This document shows, piece by piece, positions 1 through 10,724 of a DNA stretch of 64,000 nucleotides. The notes under the pieces are model-generated. The model saw nothing but the letters and a program-made list of their open reading frames with translations. It did not search any database and was not told where the DNA came from. This stretch comes from Sipunculus nudus (Eukaryota > Annelida > Sipuncula > Golfingiida > Sipunculidae): NCBI GenBank assembly GCA_026874595.1, contig CM049316.1:67046676-67110675 (forward strand), read 5' to 3'. Each line of letters begins with the position of its first letter. The first letter of the stretch is position 1. Made by a program: the position numbers and the translations under genes.

Positions 1-559
1 CTGGTACACGGTGCATATACCCTGTTCCATATACCCTTGCCACCAGTAACAGCAAGATAATTTTGGATATGTTTTTCAGCACAATATATACCTTACTTTG
101 TTATCAGGAAATTCCATTGGTTATACTTCATTTTAAAATTAAAAGGGTAAATTAAAATTATTTGACTGTCTTGATAACTGTGTAAAACTGATTCAGGCCC
201 TGGCAGACTTGTGTGACTCTTGAAGACCTTTCAGATCTGGTATCTAAAAATCAAAACTCTGACGACTTCAAACATTACTGGAAGATTTAAAAACTTTCCA
301 AAAGAAAGTAGGGGAAAGGGAAGGGGGGGGGGGACATTTCCTGATTTTAATATTTGGTAGATAATTATAAACATACAAAACATATAGAAACAAAATGAAC
401 ATTTTACTTAAAGCGTAAATACTGTAACATGGCTAAGTGTAGAGCTCATGAAATAATTCTGTATACTTTTGATTCTTATAAAATAATATGGTATTCAAGT
501 GGGTCCTCACCTTTTTATACACCGTCTAATGCTGGATGTATTAAGGTATACCTACCATC
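1..559. other. No gene recognised
   Basis: AT-rich DNA with an 11-base G run near 323-333. A short open stretch (about 157-290, + strand) has coding-like composition but lacks a good splice acceptor, so it is not called. The region could be intron of the gene ending at 2819. Confidence 0.4.
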
Positions 560-1270
560 TGTCTGTCTGTCTGTCCGATAACTTTTAGTGTCGCCACAAT
601 AACTTGCCAGGGATATGATGGATTTTCAAGAAACTCATCATAACTTCTTACCAATAGAATGTCTTGCACAAGTTTAATTACAGGCAAAATTCACACAATC
701 AGGGCTCGACATTAACTTTTAAAAATACTTGCCCTGTCAGGCAAGTAAAATATATCTTTTACTTTCCCCTCATGAATTTTTACTTGCCCTACAAATATTG
801 TTAATTGTATTCAAGAACACAAAGAACCCTTTTCAAACCTTTATTGTTGGACCCACTTGCCCAGTCGGGCAAGTAGGAGGAGAATTCTAGTTGCCCTTCC
901 ACTATTTTCTTGAACCTTCACTTGCCCCGGGCAAGCGGTTAACTGTTTATGTCGAACCTTGGCATATTTAATCAGATTAGAGGTCATACAGCTACTTTTT
1001 GGTGTCACTGCGATAACTTACCAGCAATATGAAGCTTTTTGATGAAACTCAAGAGAAAAATTAACCAATATAATATCTTGTCTAAGTTCGATTCCTGCCA
1101 AAATCTATGCATATTTAATGAGGTCAGAGGTCACCAGACTTAGTGGCATCGTAATGACTTGCCAAAAATCTTATGGATTTTCATGAAACTCATAAATAAT
1201 AACCAATATAGTTTTCACCTGAATTAAATTCTTGGTGAAACTTGTGCATATTTAATGAGGTCAGAAGTCA
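560..1270. repeat. Diverged tandem repeat, units of about 150 bp
   Basis: Three or more degraded units share phrases such as 'taacttgccag', 'gattttcatgaaactca', 'aaccaatat' and 'gcatatttaatgaggtcag', at about 600-700, 1010-1130 and 1150-1270. A GTCTGTCTGTCC head lies at about 560-580. This matches the general plan of the other TCCG-headed repeats in the window. A foreign insert (700-961) interrupts the first unit. Confidence 0.7.
700..961. mobile_element. hAT-like MITE with three internal palindromes
   Basis: Ends are inverted: CAGGGCTCGACATTAAC on the left; the right end in reverse complement reads CAAGGTTCGACATAAAC, about 14 of 17 matching. The interior has three short palindromes, each CTTGCCC facing GGGCAAG, at about 728-747, 857-875 and 921-936. 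CAGGG-type ends are typical of hAT elements. The expected 8-bp target duplication is not clear. No transposase is present, so the element is non-autonomous. It lies inside a unit of the 560-1270 repeat. Confidence 0.6.
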
Positions 1271-2348
1271 CAAAATAAACAAAGAGCATATTAGTACTTG
1301 TTTAGTATGTGGTGTTTCTGAGCAGCCCCCTCTCCCATACACGGCCCAGATTTTCCCAAATTTGTGAAATGTTATCCCTTACTTGAACATCTGGCCATCC
1401 CATTGATGTTGGGAAAGATTTCCATCCAACGATGTCACTTCCCTTGAAATATATATTATTGTGTGGCCGTTTCATGTAAAATATGACCACTTTGGAATGC
1501 CAGCAATAAAATATTTGTCCATGACCACAAAATTGTTGGGGGGGGGCGTTAAATAAGGGGAAGGGTATTTAATTTAGTAGGTTAAATATGGTCTATATGT
1601 ATATATAGTATGAAGTCACAAATTTAACCAGTATGGTAGGTTAATTGCAAAATAAATGTTATCATTGGTCTTGTAATTGGGCATCAGTCCCTGGAAATTT
1701 TTGTTCTGAGTGTGAAAGTTTCAGTTTCACAACAAGAATTTGAATTTTAAAGTTAAAATACGGACAACTCCAAATATCCTGGCTGTAAACCTGGTGAGAA
1801 GGTGTGTGGAATGGTACATCAGGCTGTTAAGAATGTTTATTATTTATAATTATCTCTCAAATGTTGGCGTTTCTGCTAGTTTTGTCATGTTTGGTTTGAC
1901 ATTAAATGTTTCTGTTGTCTCTGGCAGCATTTTCGAGTTGCAGATTTGACGATGGATGTTAAATGATGATTTTTACTTGTTTCTAAGTATAAGATAAATA
2001 AGGGTAGCCCTTTGTGTTTTATATACCTTGTACAATGCGTATATCAACACTAGATGGGCTTAAAACTTAAAACTATGCTGCCTGACAGGTTTGGGTAAGA
2101 TCCTCGTAATACTGTCAAGCTTTTCCTGACAGAATGAGTGGACATCCATCTATCAAGTGATTAGAATGTGTGCGCAACTTTCTCATTTTGCAGATCACAA
2201 ATTTTTTGGCATAGCATGAAACAGATCAGTATATTGATCAGTGCAAGAAGGCTGATATGATCATTGGTTCATTATTGCTCTTGACATGGCTAAGGAAAAC
2301 AACCAATCATCATTAATCAATATAATCAATTTATTGACACACCACCGG

Positions 2349-2411
<63 letters not shown>

Positions 2412-2757
2412 TATGCAACATGCAAGGGACCACACCTGAACTGGTACTATGGTTTTCATACTCTGTCATAGCTCGCCAATTTCTGAATTTTCGTCCTAGT
2501 GTGCACCATGTTTGACCCTAATTAACTCAGGCTAATATTGACATGCCATATTAAATAAGGCATCTTGTAACATATCACATGGGCTAAGTTAACTGTATCC
2601 AGTTGACAACATGCATGGTCAGTTAATAAATATATACAAATATATATATTTATACATTGAATTATATGCTGTGTTGAACCTCAGCATATTTATTAAATAC
2701 TGCTACTTATATAAAATTTTTTGTAGATTATAAATTTAACAATCATTTTCTTTTCAG
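1271..2757. other. Non-coding stretch, probable intron
   Basis: No convincing coding sequence. It precedes a good splice acceptor, so it is probably intron of the gene ending at 2819. It holds a TA microsatellite at 2352-2414. Confidence 0.45.
2352..2414. repeat. (TA)n microsatellite
   Basis: About 31 TA dinucleotides with one G interruption near 2393. Confidence 0.95.
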
Positions 2758-2819
2758 ATGAACAAGCAAGGAAGGACATCGAGGAGTGTTTTGGCTTTGA
2801 CACTGATGAGAAGAGCTAA
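2758..2819 (+). CDS. Terminal coding exon of an unidentified gene (partial)
   Basis: A pyrimidine-rich stretch ending TTTTCAG (2751-2757) is followed by an open frame to a TAA at 2817-2819. With two leading bases completing a split codon, the exon reads E-Q-A-R-K-D-I-E-E-C-F-G-F-D-T-D-E-K-S-stop, a charged, acidic C-terminus of normal protein composition. Reading from the ATG at 2758 gives a much less protein-like sequence, so I prefer a spliced frame entered in phase 2. A polyadenylation signal AATAAA at 2974-2979 lies about 155 bases after the stop and fits a short 3'UTR. I do not recognise the protein. No upstream exon could be assigned with confidence. Confidence 0.5.
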
Positions 2820-5232
2820 TCAAACAGTGCAGTGAACAGATTTTATGTTCTATAAAACTGAATTGCTGCAGTTATCAAAACTATACAAAGTCACATGTGG
2901 GTGATGGTATTGTATAGCATGTAGTGGAGATGGCTACTATACCAAAGGGTGAACTTTGTGGTGCTCAAGCGGAAATAAAAAATTCTCTTGGAAAGTGAAA
3001 AGTTCTGATGGAATTTGCGAACTTAATATAACTCAGTCCTCCTTCTAAAAAGAATACAGCATCTGTGTTTCCATGGAGATGGAACAAATGTGGACCAGGT
3101 TGGCCTGAGTAATTATATTAATCAGTGTCATGACCTTGAATTTTACTATGGTGACCGTGAACTCCCATATAATGAGGGGACCATCAGACATGGTGGCACT
3201 GTGGTTTGTTTTGCGTGAGAGGAACAACAAGACATTGCACTGTACAGATGATTATTTGCATTTACGCGTGATATATAATATTATGGGATATTTTTCTAGT
3301 ATCATCATGGCTTCATTATCATTTGCCTCTTGTGGTACAATATAAGTCGCTTTATCTTGTGGATTTGGGTAGGTCCTGGTTTTGATATTGTCAGGCAGAA
3401 ATTTATTTGTTTGTTCACTCTGAAAGATATATAAATAGCACATGAGATGCATTGAATTTCTGTGACTGTCATGCTTAAAGTGAAAACCTGCTTGTGGGGT
3501 AATATAGTAATCTTAGCTAAGGACTTTATATAGCCGAGTAAGCTTTAATTAAAAAAGTCCAGACATTCCTGATAATAATATACTTTTGTCTGGAATGAAT
3601 CTATGATTTTCACATTCCTGTGCATTATCAAAATGCACCTTAGGATCCAATCATTTGTTCAATTGATGCCATTTATTTAATTCCTTTTCATTTAGTAATT
3701 TTAAGTAACTGCTACTGCATGTTATATTGCGATGAAGGAATTGCTGTCATTCAACCTGTGAGAATGTCTCGCTGAAAACAAAAAAATTGTCTACCTTAAG
3801 ATGCTGACATCTGGCGGTGATTCTTTGAATCACATTTTGTTTTGAATCAGTAGTGGAAAATCGTGATGAAATCTGTTATCAAATGTTTGCACTAATAACA
3901 CAGAGATGGGTCAAATGTCAGTCTTATTTAATTTTTATGATAATGTAAACATCTAAGAAAGATTATACAAATCAAATTCCAAAATTTTTCAGTGAATACA
4001 CAAGTCCGATGAGTGCAGACTCTTCAGTATATCATTTCGTATCATCTTCTTGAAGAGCTGCAAAGCAATAGGGGGACATGTTTTCAAATGTATTTTTTTA
4101 CTTGCTGTGTTCAGGCATTTTATTTGTTCTTTTGGTCGGATACTATTCCTATGGAATATTCTGCAAGGCACAATTAGCTGGTGCTTAGAACTGCTCTGAA
4201 TTTACTTCTGACTATAGACTTGTGTTGTGCACAATTTAACTCATTACCAACACGTATCGGTCTATTTTTATTGTGACATAAACAGAATACTTCCATATAT
4301 TGTGGTTCACTGGTGCTTTTCAGTCAATGAAGCTTGGATTTATGGTCACATAGCAAGTAAAAATGATTGCACAATGCCTATAAAACCTTCAAGAAGTTCT
4401 TCATCATTGGTCTGGAAAATGACACTGTGGTTCTGGTATGTGGTTAGCAAATACTTATATCTTGGTTTGCACCATAGCACCTATTATTCTCTTGTAAAAT
4501 GATTAATCATAACATTTATTTGGTTTATTTTTTTCAAAATAATGAACATTTATTTGTTAACACTATGAGGTCAAGTGTATAAAATCATCTGTTTTCACAC
4601 ATGTAGCCTTAGCACTAGTTATATATACACTGGTAGAGATCACTTTGTATGGCTTTCTTTATGTTAGGGATTTGGGTTGCATCATATCTTGCACACATTA
4701 CTTGTGAAGTACAAGTTTAAGCACTCATTAGCTGGGCTGGATGGCTCAGCTTGTCACTTTTAGTCTTTCCTGCTATATAAGCTTGTGGACAGTAAATGAT
4801 GAAATAATCTCACCAAGCTTATTCTGCAATCATACACAGATGTGATTCAAACCTGCTTGTCAATGTCAATAAATTTTTAAAGAATGGCGTTGTTTTCTTA
4901 TTTTTCGCTTATCCCATTACTTTGCTTACAAGTGAGGTGTGTTCCAACATTTTGCATGCATGTCTGAAGAAAATGTATGGACTTTTTTTCCCAGGTTTGT
5001 TGTGTAAATAACTGCATTTGATTAAAGATTGAGTTAAACAGTGCATACATCTCTACAAAGAGAACGTGTTTAGTGCATGGAACAAATTTTGTTCAGCAAG
5101 GGGTAGATTGAGCATCACATAAATAAGCTTGTACCCAATGGTAGTAGTTGCTTTGCCTGTCCGTCTGTCCGTCAACAAATTTGTTTCCTGATGGTAACTT
5201 CAGTTTGGATTGAAATCTGGATTTCAATTTTT
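2820..5232. other. 3'UTR then intergenic DNA
   Basis: Begins with the probable 3'UTR of the exon above; AATAAA at 2974-2979 is the first plausible polyadenylation signal. The remainder is AT-rich with short chance frames only. No repeat with clear ends and no gene was recognised. Confidence 0.4.
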
Positions 5233-5960
5233 AGCTCAGCTGACTAAGTCATCTGAGCTATAGTCATGGTCCTTTGTCTGTCGGCCGTCCGGCCGTTAAC
5301 AGGGCACGTTTTAAAACCGTTGGACCTAATAATCCTAAACTTTGCATACCATTAGATGTCCCCAAAATCTCCTACTACACCGAAAATTGGGTCATTAGGA
5401 CTTTGTTCCTTTGATATATTAAGGAAAAACCTCTGTTTTCCATAAAAAAGCCGTTACACTTCAAGGCTGCCTAATATCAAAACCACTGATCTATTTTTGA
5501 TCATATTTAGTATTCATATTTTTCCATACATTCTCTATGTACAAACCAAAAATTAGGTCAGTATTGGGTATTATTTTGAAGTTATGGGCCCAAATATAAT
5601 GCAATTTTTAAAAAATCAGGAAATATATTTACTCACCTAACATGAGAATTGCTGAAGCTGGAGACTTTTTTTTCAGGAATATAACTTTATTTAATTAAGA
5701 TTCAATTGTTTACCCAAAATTAGATCTGAATTTTGCAAATTTGTCAAGTTATAAGCATAAATAAAAAAACAATACCTTAAATTTTGTCCAACTTTGGCAA
5801 TGGCATGTTTTTTCCCTGTAAGCAGTCTTGATTTAATTTTCACAACATATATACATAAGGATTTAATCTTTTAAAATCTGAAATTTCAAAAGAATTGATT
5901 GAAAAGAGTAGCTTTAATTCAAGTTTCCATACACCATGTCAAGTGTTGTTTACATCTAGC
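5233..5960 (+). mobile_element. AGCTCAGCTGA-family dispersed repeat, copy 1
   Basis: Opens at AGCTCAGCTGAC, a palindromic start followed by a partial return copy (CATCTGAGCT), then a GTCTGTCGGCCGTCCGGCC-like head and 'aacagggcac'. The body matches, in reverse complement, 54950-55660 just before the intact BTB gene and 37560-38633. Shared blocks include 'tcctactacaccgaaaattgggtc' and 'ctaatatcaaaaccactgat'. No coding capacity. The 3' end is ill-defined. Confidence 0.7.
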
Positions 5961-6906
5961 CCACCTGGTAGTACAGCCTTCACTTGCATTATGTAACTGA
6001 CCCCAGGCAGCTTGGCTTGGCTCAGCTTGGCCACTACTAGCAGGTTTCCCCTCTGCCATGCCCTCCCCCCCCCCCCCCCTGATGGTGCATTAACTAGATG
6101 AATGTTATAATTTTCTGTATTTTATTTTATTCTTGGCTATGCTACATTTTAGATTTAGTATTGTACCACCAGGGTCACAATGATTAAAGTGCACATTGAA
6201 TTGTGTCCACAAAGTGGTGTATTGGTATGAAAGTGTGGATGTTCATCAGATAAGTAATTCCTTACTTCAGAAGAGTAAAAACTTCACCAGGTGTGAAATT
6301 GACTATTAATTCCAGTAATAAATTAAAGCTGAGATAGTAATTAGCAAAATGATATTGTTTGTCCCTCATTCAACCAACAGTGTGTATACTTTATTTGAAA
6401 AGATGTTTTTATTTTATCAAATTTACTGAATCTTTTATTTCATTTCAGTGAATAGAATTAAGCATGTACTGAAAACTCCAATGTGCATAACTTTTTAATA
6501 GTGATTCAAGGAATATTCTTGTAGATGCCATATTGTGGCATTATTTTCTTTTAAATACAGTTTAGACATTTGTGATTTAAAAATAATAAAATATATGTGT
6601 ATGCATAATATGACCCAATATGAGCTACACTCTGGATATATAATGATTGCAACATAGAATTCTAATATTATAACTTATATTTTCAGTTTTTTATTACAAA
6701 TTTATAAAACTTGTAAAAAAAAAATGAATCGGATAAAAACTATTAATGGAAAAAGTGGATATGCTAAAAAAATAGGCTTATATATAAACTTGAATGCATT
6801 ATTCTATTGAAAGTGAAATAAAGGTATTAGTCCATTCTGTCCAGTTGCCTGTCCATCTGTAAAATTTTCATATGCGTCACAGTATCTCAAAACTGTTACT
6901 GTTTTT
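5961..6906. other. No gene recognised
   Basis: AT-rich spacer with a 15-base C run at 6065-6079. I see no supported feature. Confidence 0.4.
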
Positions 6907-7102
6907 AGCTCAGCTGACTTTCAGTCATGCTGGGCTATATCGATGGGTCTTTGTCCGTCGTCCTTCCGTCTGTCCGTCCGGCCGGCTGTCCGGCCGGCCG
7001 TCCGTCCGTTAGCAGGGCACAAATCGTAACCGTAGGGGCTAGGGCCATGAACCCTATGCAGTCTTAGAGGTTATAAAAAGATCTCCTTGCAAACCTGAAA
7101 TA

Positions 7103-7117
7103 AGGTCACTGCGACCT
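7103..7117. promoter_or_regulatory. Near-consensus estrogen-response-element-like palindrome
   Basis: AGGTCACTGCGACCT is one base off the AGGTCAnnnTGACCT palindrome bound by steroid-type nuclear receptors. It lies in a repeat, and no function is shown. Confidence 0.3.
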
Positions 7118-7247
7118 ATATTCTCGAAGTTATGGGGTGTGTTTGCACCCCCTAGAAATAACTCTTTGAGACAAAATTTTCATCCCAAACCTTCCATCTT
7201 TCACATACAGCTCACCTACCAACAGGGGAAGAACCATAATTTTTTTT

Positions 7248-7274
7248 AGGTCAAAAGGTCAAAGGTCAAGGTCA
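7248..7274 (+). promoter_or_regulatory. Cluster of four nuclear-receptor half-sites
   Basis: Four perfect AGGTCA half-sites start at 7248, 7256, 7263 and 7269. The middle pair is a DR1 (one-base spacer). The last pair abut and create TCAAGGTCA (7266-7274), the extended half-site of ERR/SF-1 type receptors. Perfect DR1s recur in following units at 7402-7414, 7537-7549 and 7666-7678. Sites are seen directly; receptor binding is not shown. Confidence 0.4.
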
Positions 7275-8100
7275 CAGGAGCCTCTTCTTTGAAAAGCCTG
7301 TGGATGCATTTTAAGCCAACCCTTTTATCCCAATTCTTTGATCTTTCACATATAGCTTACTTATTAAGTTGGAGAAGAATCCTATAGATTTTGAGGTCAC
7401 AAGGTCAAAGGTCAGGGTCACAGGATCCACTTCTTTGAAAAGGTTGTGGACACATTTCAAGCTAGACTTTTCATTCCAAACCTTTCAGCACTGATATCGC
7501 TTCTCTGCCAACAGGGGAAAAGACCTGTTGATTTTGAGGTCAAAGGTCAAGTTCACAGCACCCACTTCTTGCGTGGAGTCATTTTCAGGCAAACTTTTCA
7601 ATCTGTACCTTCCATCTGTCATATATGGCTTACCTACCAATAAGGGAAGAAGCCTATTGATGTTGAGGTCAAAGGTCAAGGTCACACTATTTAATTGTTC
7701 TAAATGCTTGTGAGCATATTTCAAGTGTAACTGTTCAACCCAAACCTTCAGTCTTTCACATATGCCACATCTATGCATCACTCAGTTTGACTCAAACTTC
7801 ATATTTATGGGTCTTTTTGCTTGAATAAATAACTTATTGATTTTGGGGTCAGCAGGTTAAAGGTTGCAGGTCAAAGTTATTCACCCATTGGTTGCCAAGT
7901 AATAACACCAGATTTAAGTGGTTAGTAGTTACCCATCATTTAGAAAAAAATCCAGTTGATATGTGGGCAAAAGGCCAAGGTCATAGGTCAGGGATGTTCA
8001 CAATTACTTATTTTATAGACCATCTCTATTTTTCTTGTATATATAACCATCCCACTCCAGCTGGTACATCTCCATGTGTGGCTGTAATTGTGAGTGACAC

Positions 8101-9020
8101 TGGTGACATATGACTCTCTTTTGTATCAGCCTATTAAGTGATAAGGCTCAGTGATAAGTACCTCGTTACTTCATAACAAAAACACTGTTGTCTGAATGCT
8201 TCAGCCAGGCATTAAGACTATGAGAGTTTAGTATTAAGGTTTAGCTACTGATTTATAAGATGATGGGAACATTTTGCAGTTTATTTTATGGAATCCTAGC
8301 AATAAACTTAGTTTCCTAGATATCTGAATATTTTAATATATATCACCACATATAAAAGCAAGTGTTTGTTCTCATAATATGTGGATGTGTACCTTGATTT
8401 AGGATGGCTTTTTGTTTTATTTCAAGACTCTTAGTCATGCTTTCTGCATTTCTTTTCCTTCAGGTTTGGCAGTTTACCTACCCTGCTGACCCCATTGAAA
8501 AGCAGAGTGATAATAAAAAAATATTGGACTTACACTTTTTACAATTGCATATCTATAAATCTGATATGAGCGCCTGGACATGCCTTTTGAATTATTTTGG
8601 GCATTCATTACTGGATAATTTGCCCCAAGTTTGGTCTCTTATTGGAGAATGTGGGATATAAAATGTCATACTTGTCAGAAATCCATTATGTCTGCCAGTT
8701 AGCCACCTTAGAAATTCTTTCTTCAGTGCAGTTTCAGTAATTTTTCTTTAATATTTGGTCCGATTTAGAGAATGTTTGTTATCTGATTTCAGACTTGTCA
8801 GAAGTCCAATATGGCCACCAGGCAACCATCTTGTAATTCCTTTTGATCATATTATCTCAAGAACAGTTAAAGTGAATGCAGTTGGATGTATATTTATGTA
8901 ATCTTGTAAAGGATTGGGTCAAATATTTCTGAATAAATATTACCATCATTTATAAAAGTGCAGTACAGTTGGCTTGTATTGAATAAAAATTCATACAGAA
9001 GCACCTGTTTCTCAATAATT
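8101..9020. other. Probable body of the element begun at 6907; no gene
   Basis: No coding frame. Phrases such as 'tcagaaatccattatgtctgcca' and 'tcagaagtccaatatggccacca' recur, so the stretch is itself a diverged repeat. Confidence 0.4.
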
Positions 9021-10205
9021 GTATCCGCCAAAACAGAGTTTTGCGGATACTATGTTTTCAGCTGCATGCCGCCGCCGCCGCTGCCGCGTAGGTGTCCGGA
9101 GAACTCCTCCATAACCGCTGGGCGGAATTTTACGAAACCCGGGATTATGTTCAGGTCACATGTGAACTGCTGCGCCCCGATTTTGTTTTTACCTCTGACC
9201 TTTCCTCTGCGCTCTGCGTCAGTTTGTGCGTCTGTTTCCACACATAAACCCATATATCTCGGGAACCGTTTGACCGATCAGGAAAATATTTTTGCACAAA
9301 TGTAGCCCTTGGAGAGCTTTATAACATACACAAAAAATGGTGGCGCCACCTGCAACCATGTTTGCACAGTGTCCATCTGTTCGTCTGCCTTGTGTTAAAA
9401 TCACTCATATCTCTGCAGTGGTTTGACTAATTCACCTGAAATTCAGCATGCGTATACATCCTGGACAGCTTTTCTGATTTTATGACAGGTGGCGCCACCT
9501 ACATTAACGTTTACGCTGCAGACATCCAAGCTCATATCTCGGGAACCGTTTGACCGATTGAGCCAAAATTTTGCATGTGTATAGATCTCACATAGCTCTG
9601 TATCATACGCAAAACTGGTGGCGCCACCTGCAGCCATTTTTGCACAGCTCCCGTCTATTTGTCTGCCATGGGATAAAATCACATATCTCTGCAGTGGTTC
9701 GACATATCTGCCTAAAATTTTGCAGGTTTATACATCCCCGACAGCTCTCTTGATTTTATGACAGGTGGCGCCACCTACATTCTACATTTATGCAGCAGAT
9801 ATCCAAGCTCATATCTTGGGAACCGTTTGACCGATTGGGCCAAAGTTTTGCTTGTGTATAGTTCTCACATAGCTCTTTATCATACGCAAAACTGGTTGCG
9901 CCACTTGCAGCCATTTTTGCACAGCGTCCATCTGTTTGTCTGCCAAGGGCAAAAATCAGTCATATACATGTAGTGGTTTGACTTATCTGCCTTAAATTTT
10001 GCATATGTATACAACTTGGACAGCTTTCTGGATTTTGTGGTAGGTGGCGCAACCTACATACACAATTGGGCTGCAGACATCCATGCTGATATGCAACACT
10101 TCACTCTATATCCCCTTGCCACTCAATCCATGCCTCACTTCACCCGTTCCACTCTGATTTAGGCGGATACACGTAGTCGCTTGTCGACTACCCGTATTCT
10201 AGTTC
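9021..10205 (+). mobile_element. Helentron-like non-autonomous element (HINE type)
   Basis: The 5' end is GTATCCGCC (9021-9029); its reverse complement GGCGGATAC lies subterminally at 10162-10170. This is followed by a hairpin (GTAGTCG 10173-10179, loop CTTGT, CGACTAC 10185-10191) and a CTAG end at 10199-10202 next to T. A terminal 5' repeat, a subterminal 3' inverted copy, a 3' hairpin and insertion next to Ts are the published hallmarks of Helentrons and their non-autonomous HINE relatives, which often carry internal tandem repeats as this one does. There is no Rep/helicase coding. It seems to sit inside the AGCTCAGCTGA element begun at 6907. Confidence 0.65.
9245..10092 (+). repeat. Three tandem 278-bp units, each a dimer of 139-bp monomers
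   Basis: 'gggaaccgtt' marks unit starts at 9261, 9541 and 9818 (periods 280 and 277). Each unit contains two related halves, one with 'catatctcgggaaccgtttgac', the other with 'catatctctgcagtggtttgac'. Each half carries the 12-bp palindrome GGTGGCGCCACC or a degenerate form (9339, 9488, 9617, 9764, about 9893, about 10043). This is a small higher-order repeat of the form (A-B)3. Confidence 0.8.
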
Positions 10206-10724
10206 TTGCATGTATTTCCTTGATTTTTTGCTATATATTTTGATCTTATATTTGCCCTTTGTCGAGTTCCTTTTGAGACTGACAGGTTTCAAGCAAGCTG
10301 TTGGAATAGTTCCTGATAGCTTAACAATCATGCATTTTCCTCAGACCATCAATTCACTGTGTTCTAACCAGACATAGGTGATATATATTTCTGTTGTCAT
10401 AGAAAATTTTCAACAAATTGGCAAATTGGTTCTTCAAAATTTGACTGGAAGTTGTGAATCTCAGTCCATGATGTCACAGGTCATGCTTGGCAGCTGAGCG
10501 TCATGACCCATGGGTCACTTGTTCTTCATGACAGTCTTGTCAGAGTATTAGTTTGTAATCATATATTTAGAACTGTACTATAACCAAGTAGGAGGGCCTC
10601 TTTCCTCTTAGCTTCTCATTTGCTTATATAAATGAAAAACATTACAATAGAATTTTTTGCATATTTTGCATTTGCAAAAATTTCAAACTTCAGCTGAGCG
10701 CCGAGACCCATGGGTCCCTTGTTT
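10206..10724 (+). mobile_element. Two successive 3' ends of AGCTCAGCTGA-family elements
   Basis: Two tails occur, each TCAGCTGAGCG-like, a few bases, then the perfect palindrome GACCCATGGGTC: 10491-10516 and 10691-10716. They are followed by ACTTG and CCTTG. The second tail runs straight into the AGCTCAGCTGA start at 10725, so two elements lie head to tail with only a few T/G bases between. Confidence 0.65.

Larger units (their letters stand above)
6907..8100 (+). mobile_element. AGCTCAGCTGA-family element with tandem body, start
   Basis: Starts AGCTCAGCTGAC after a T run, then a long TCCG/GGCC head (about 6955-7015) and 'agcagggcacaaatcgtaac'. The body is a tandem series of units sharing 'cttctttgaaaag..gtggatgcatttt', 'ccttccatctttcacatat' and 'ttgaggtcaaaggtcaaggtcac'. 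The first two units are 146 bp apart (7288 to 7434), later ones shorter. The element may continue to a matching 3' end at 10491-10520, interrupted by the Helentron-like insertion at 9021-10205. That join is inference. Confidence 0.65.

Noticed and set aside
157-290. Coding-like frame near the window start (ends ...DFKHYWKI)
   Set aside because: Composition is protein-like, but the acceptor before it is poor, it is only about 30 codons and no family was recognised.
6907-8100. CRISPR-like regular array
   Set aside because: Units are contiguous diverged tandem repeats in a eukaryotic genome, without repeat-spacer structure or cas genes.
9571-9973. Repeated similar frames suggesting a repeat protein
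   Set aside because: They arise because the 278-bp tandem unit is read repeatedly; unit lengths 280 and 277 do not keep one frame.
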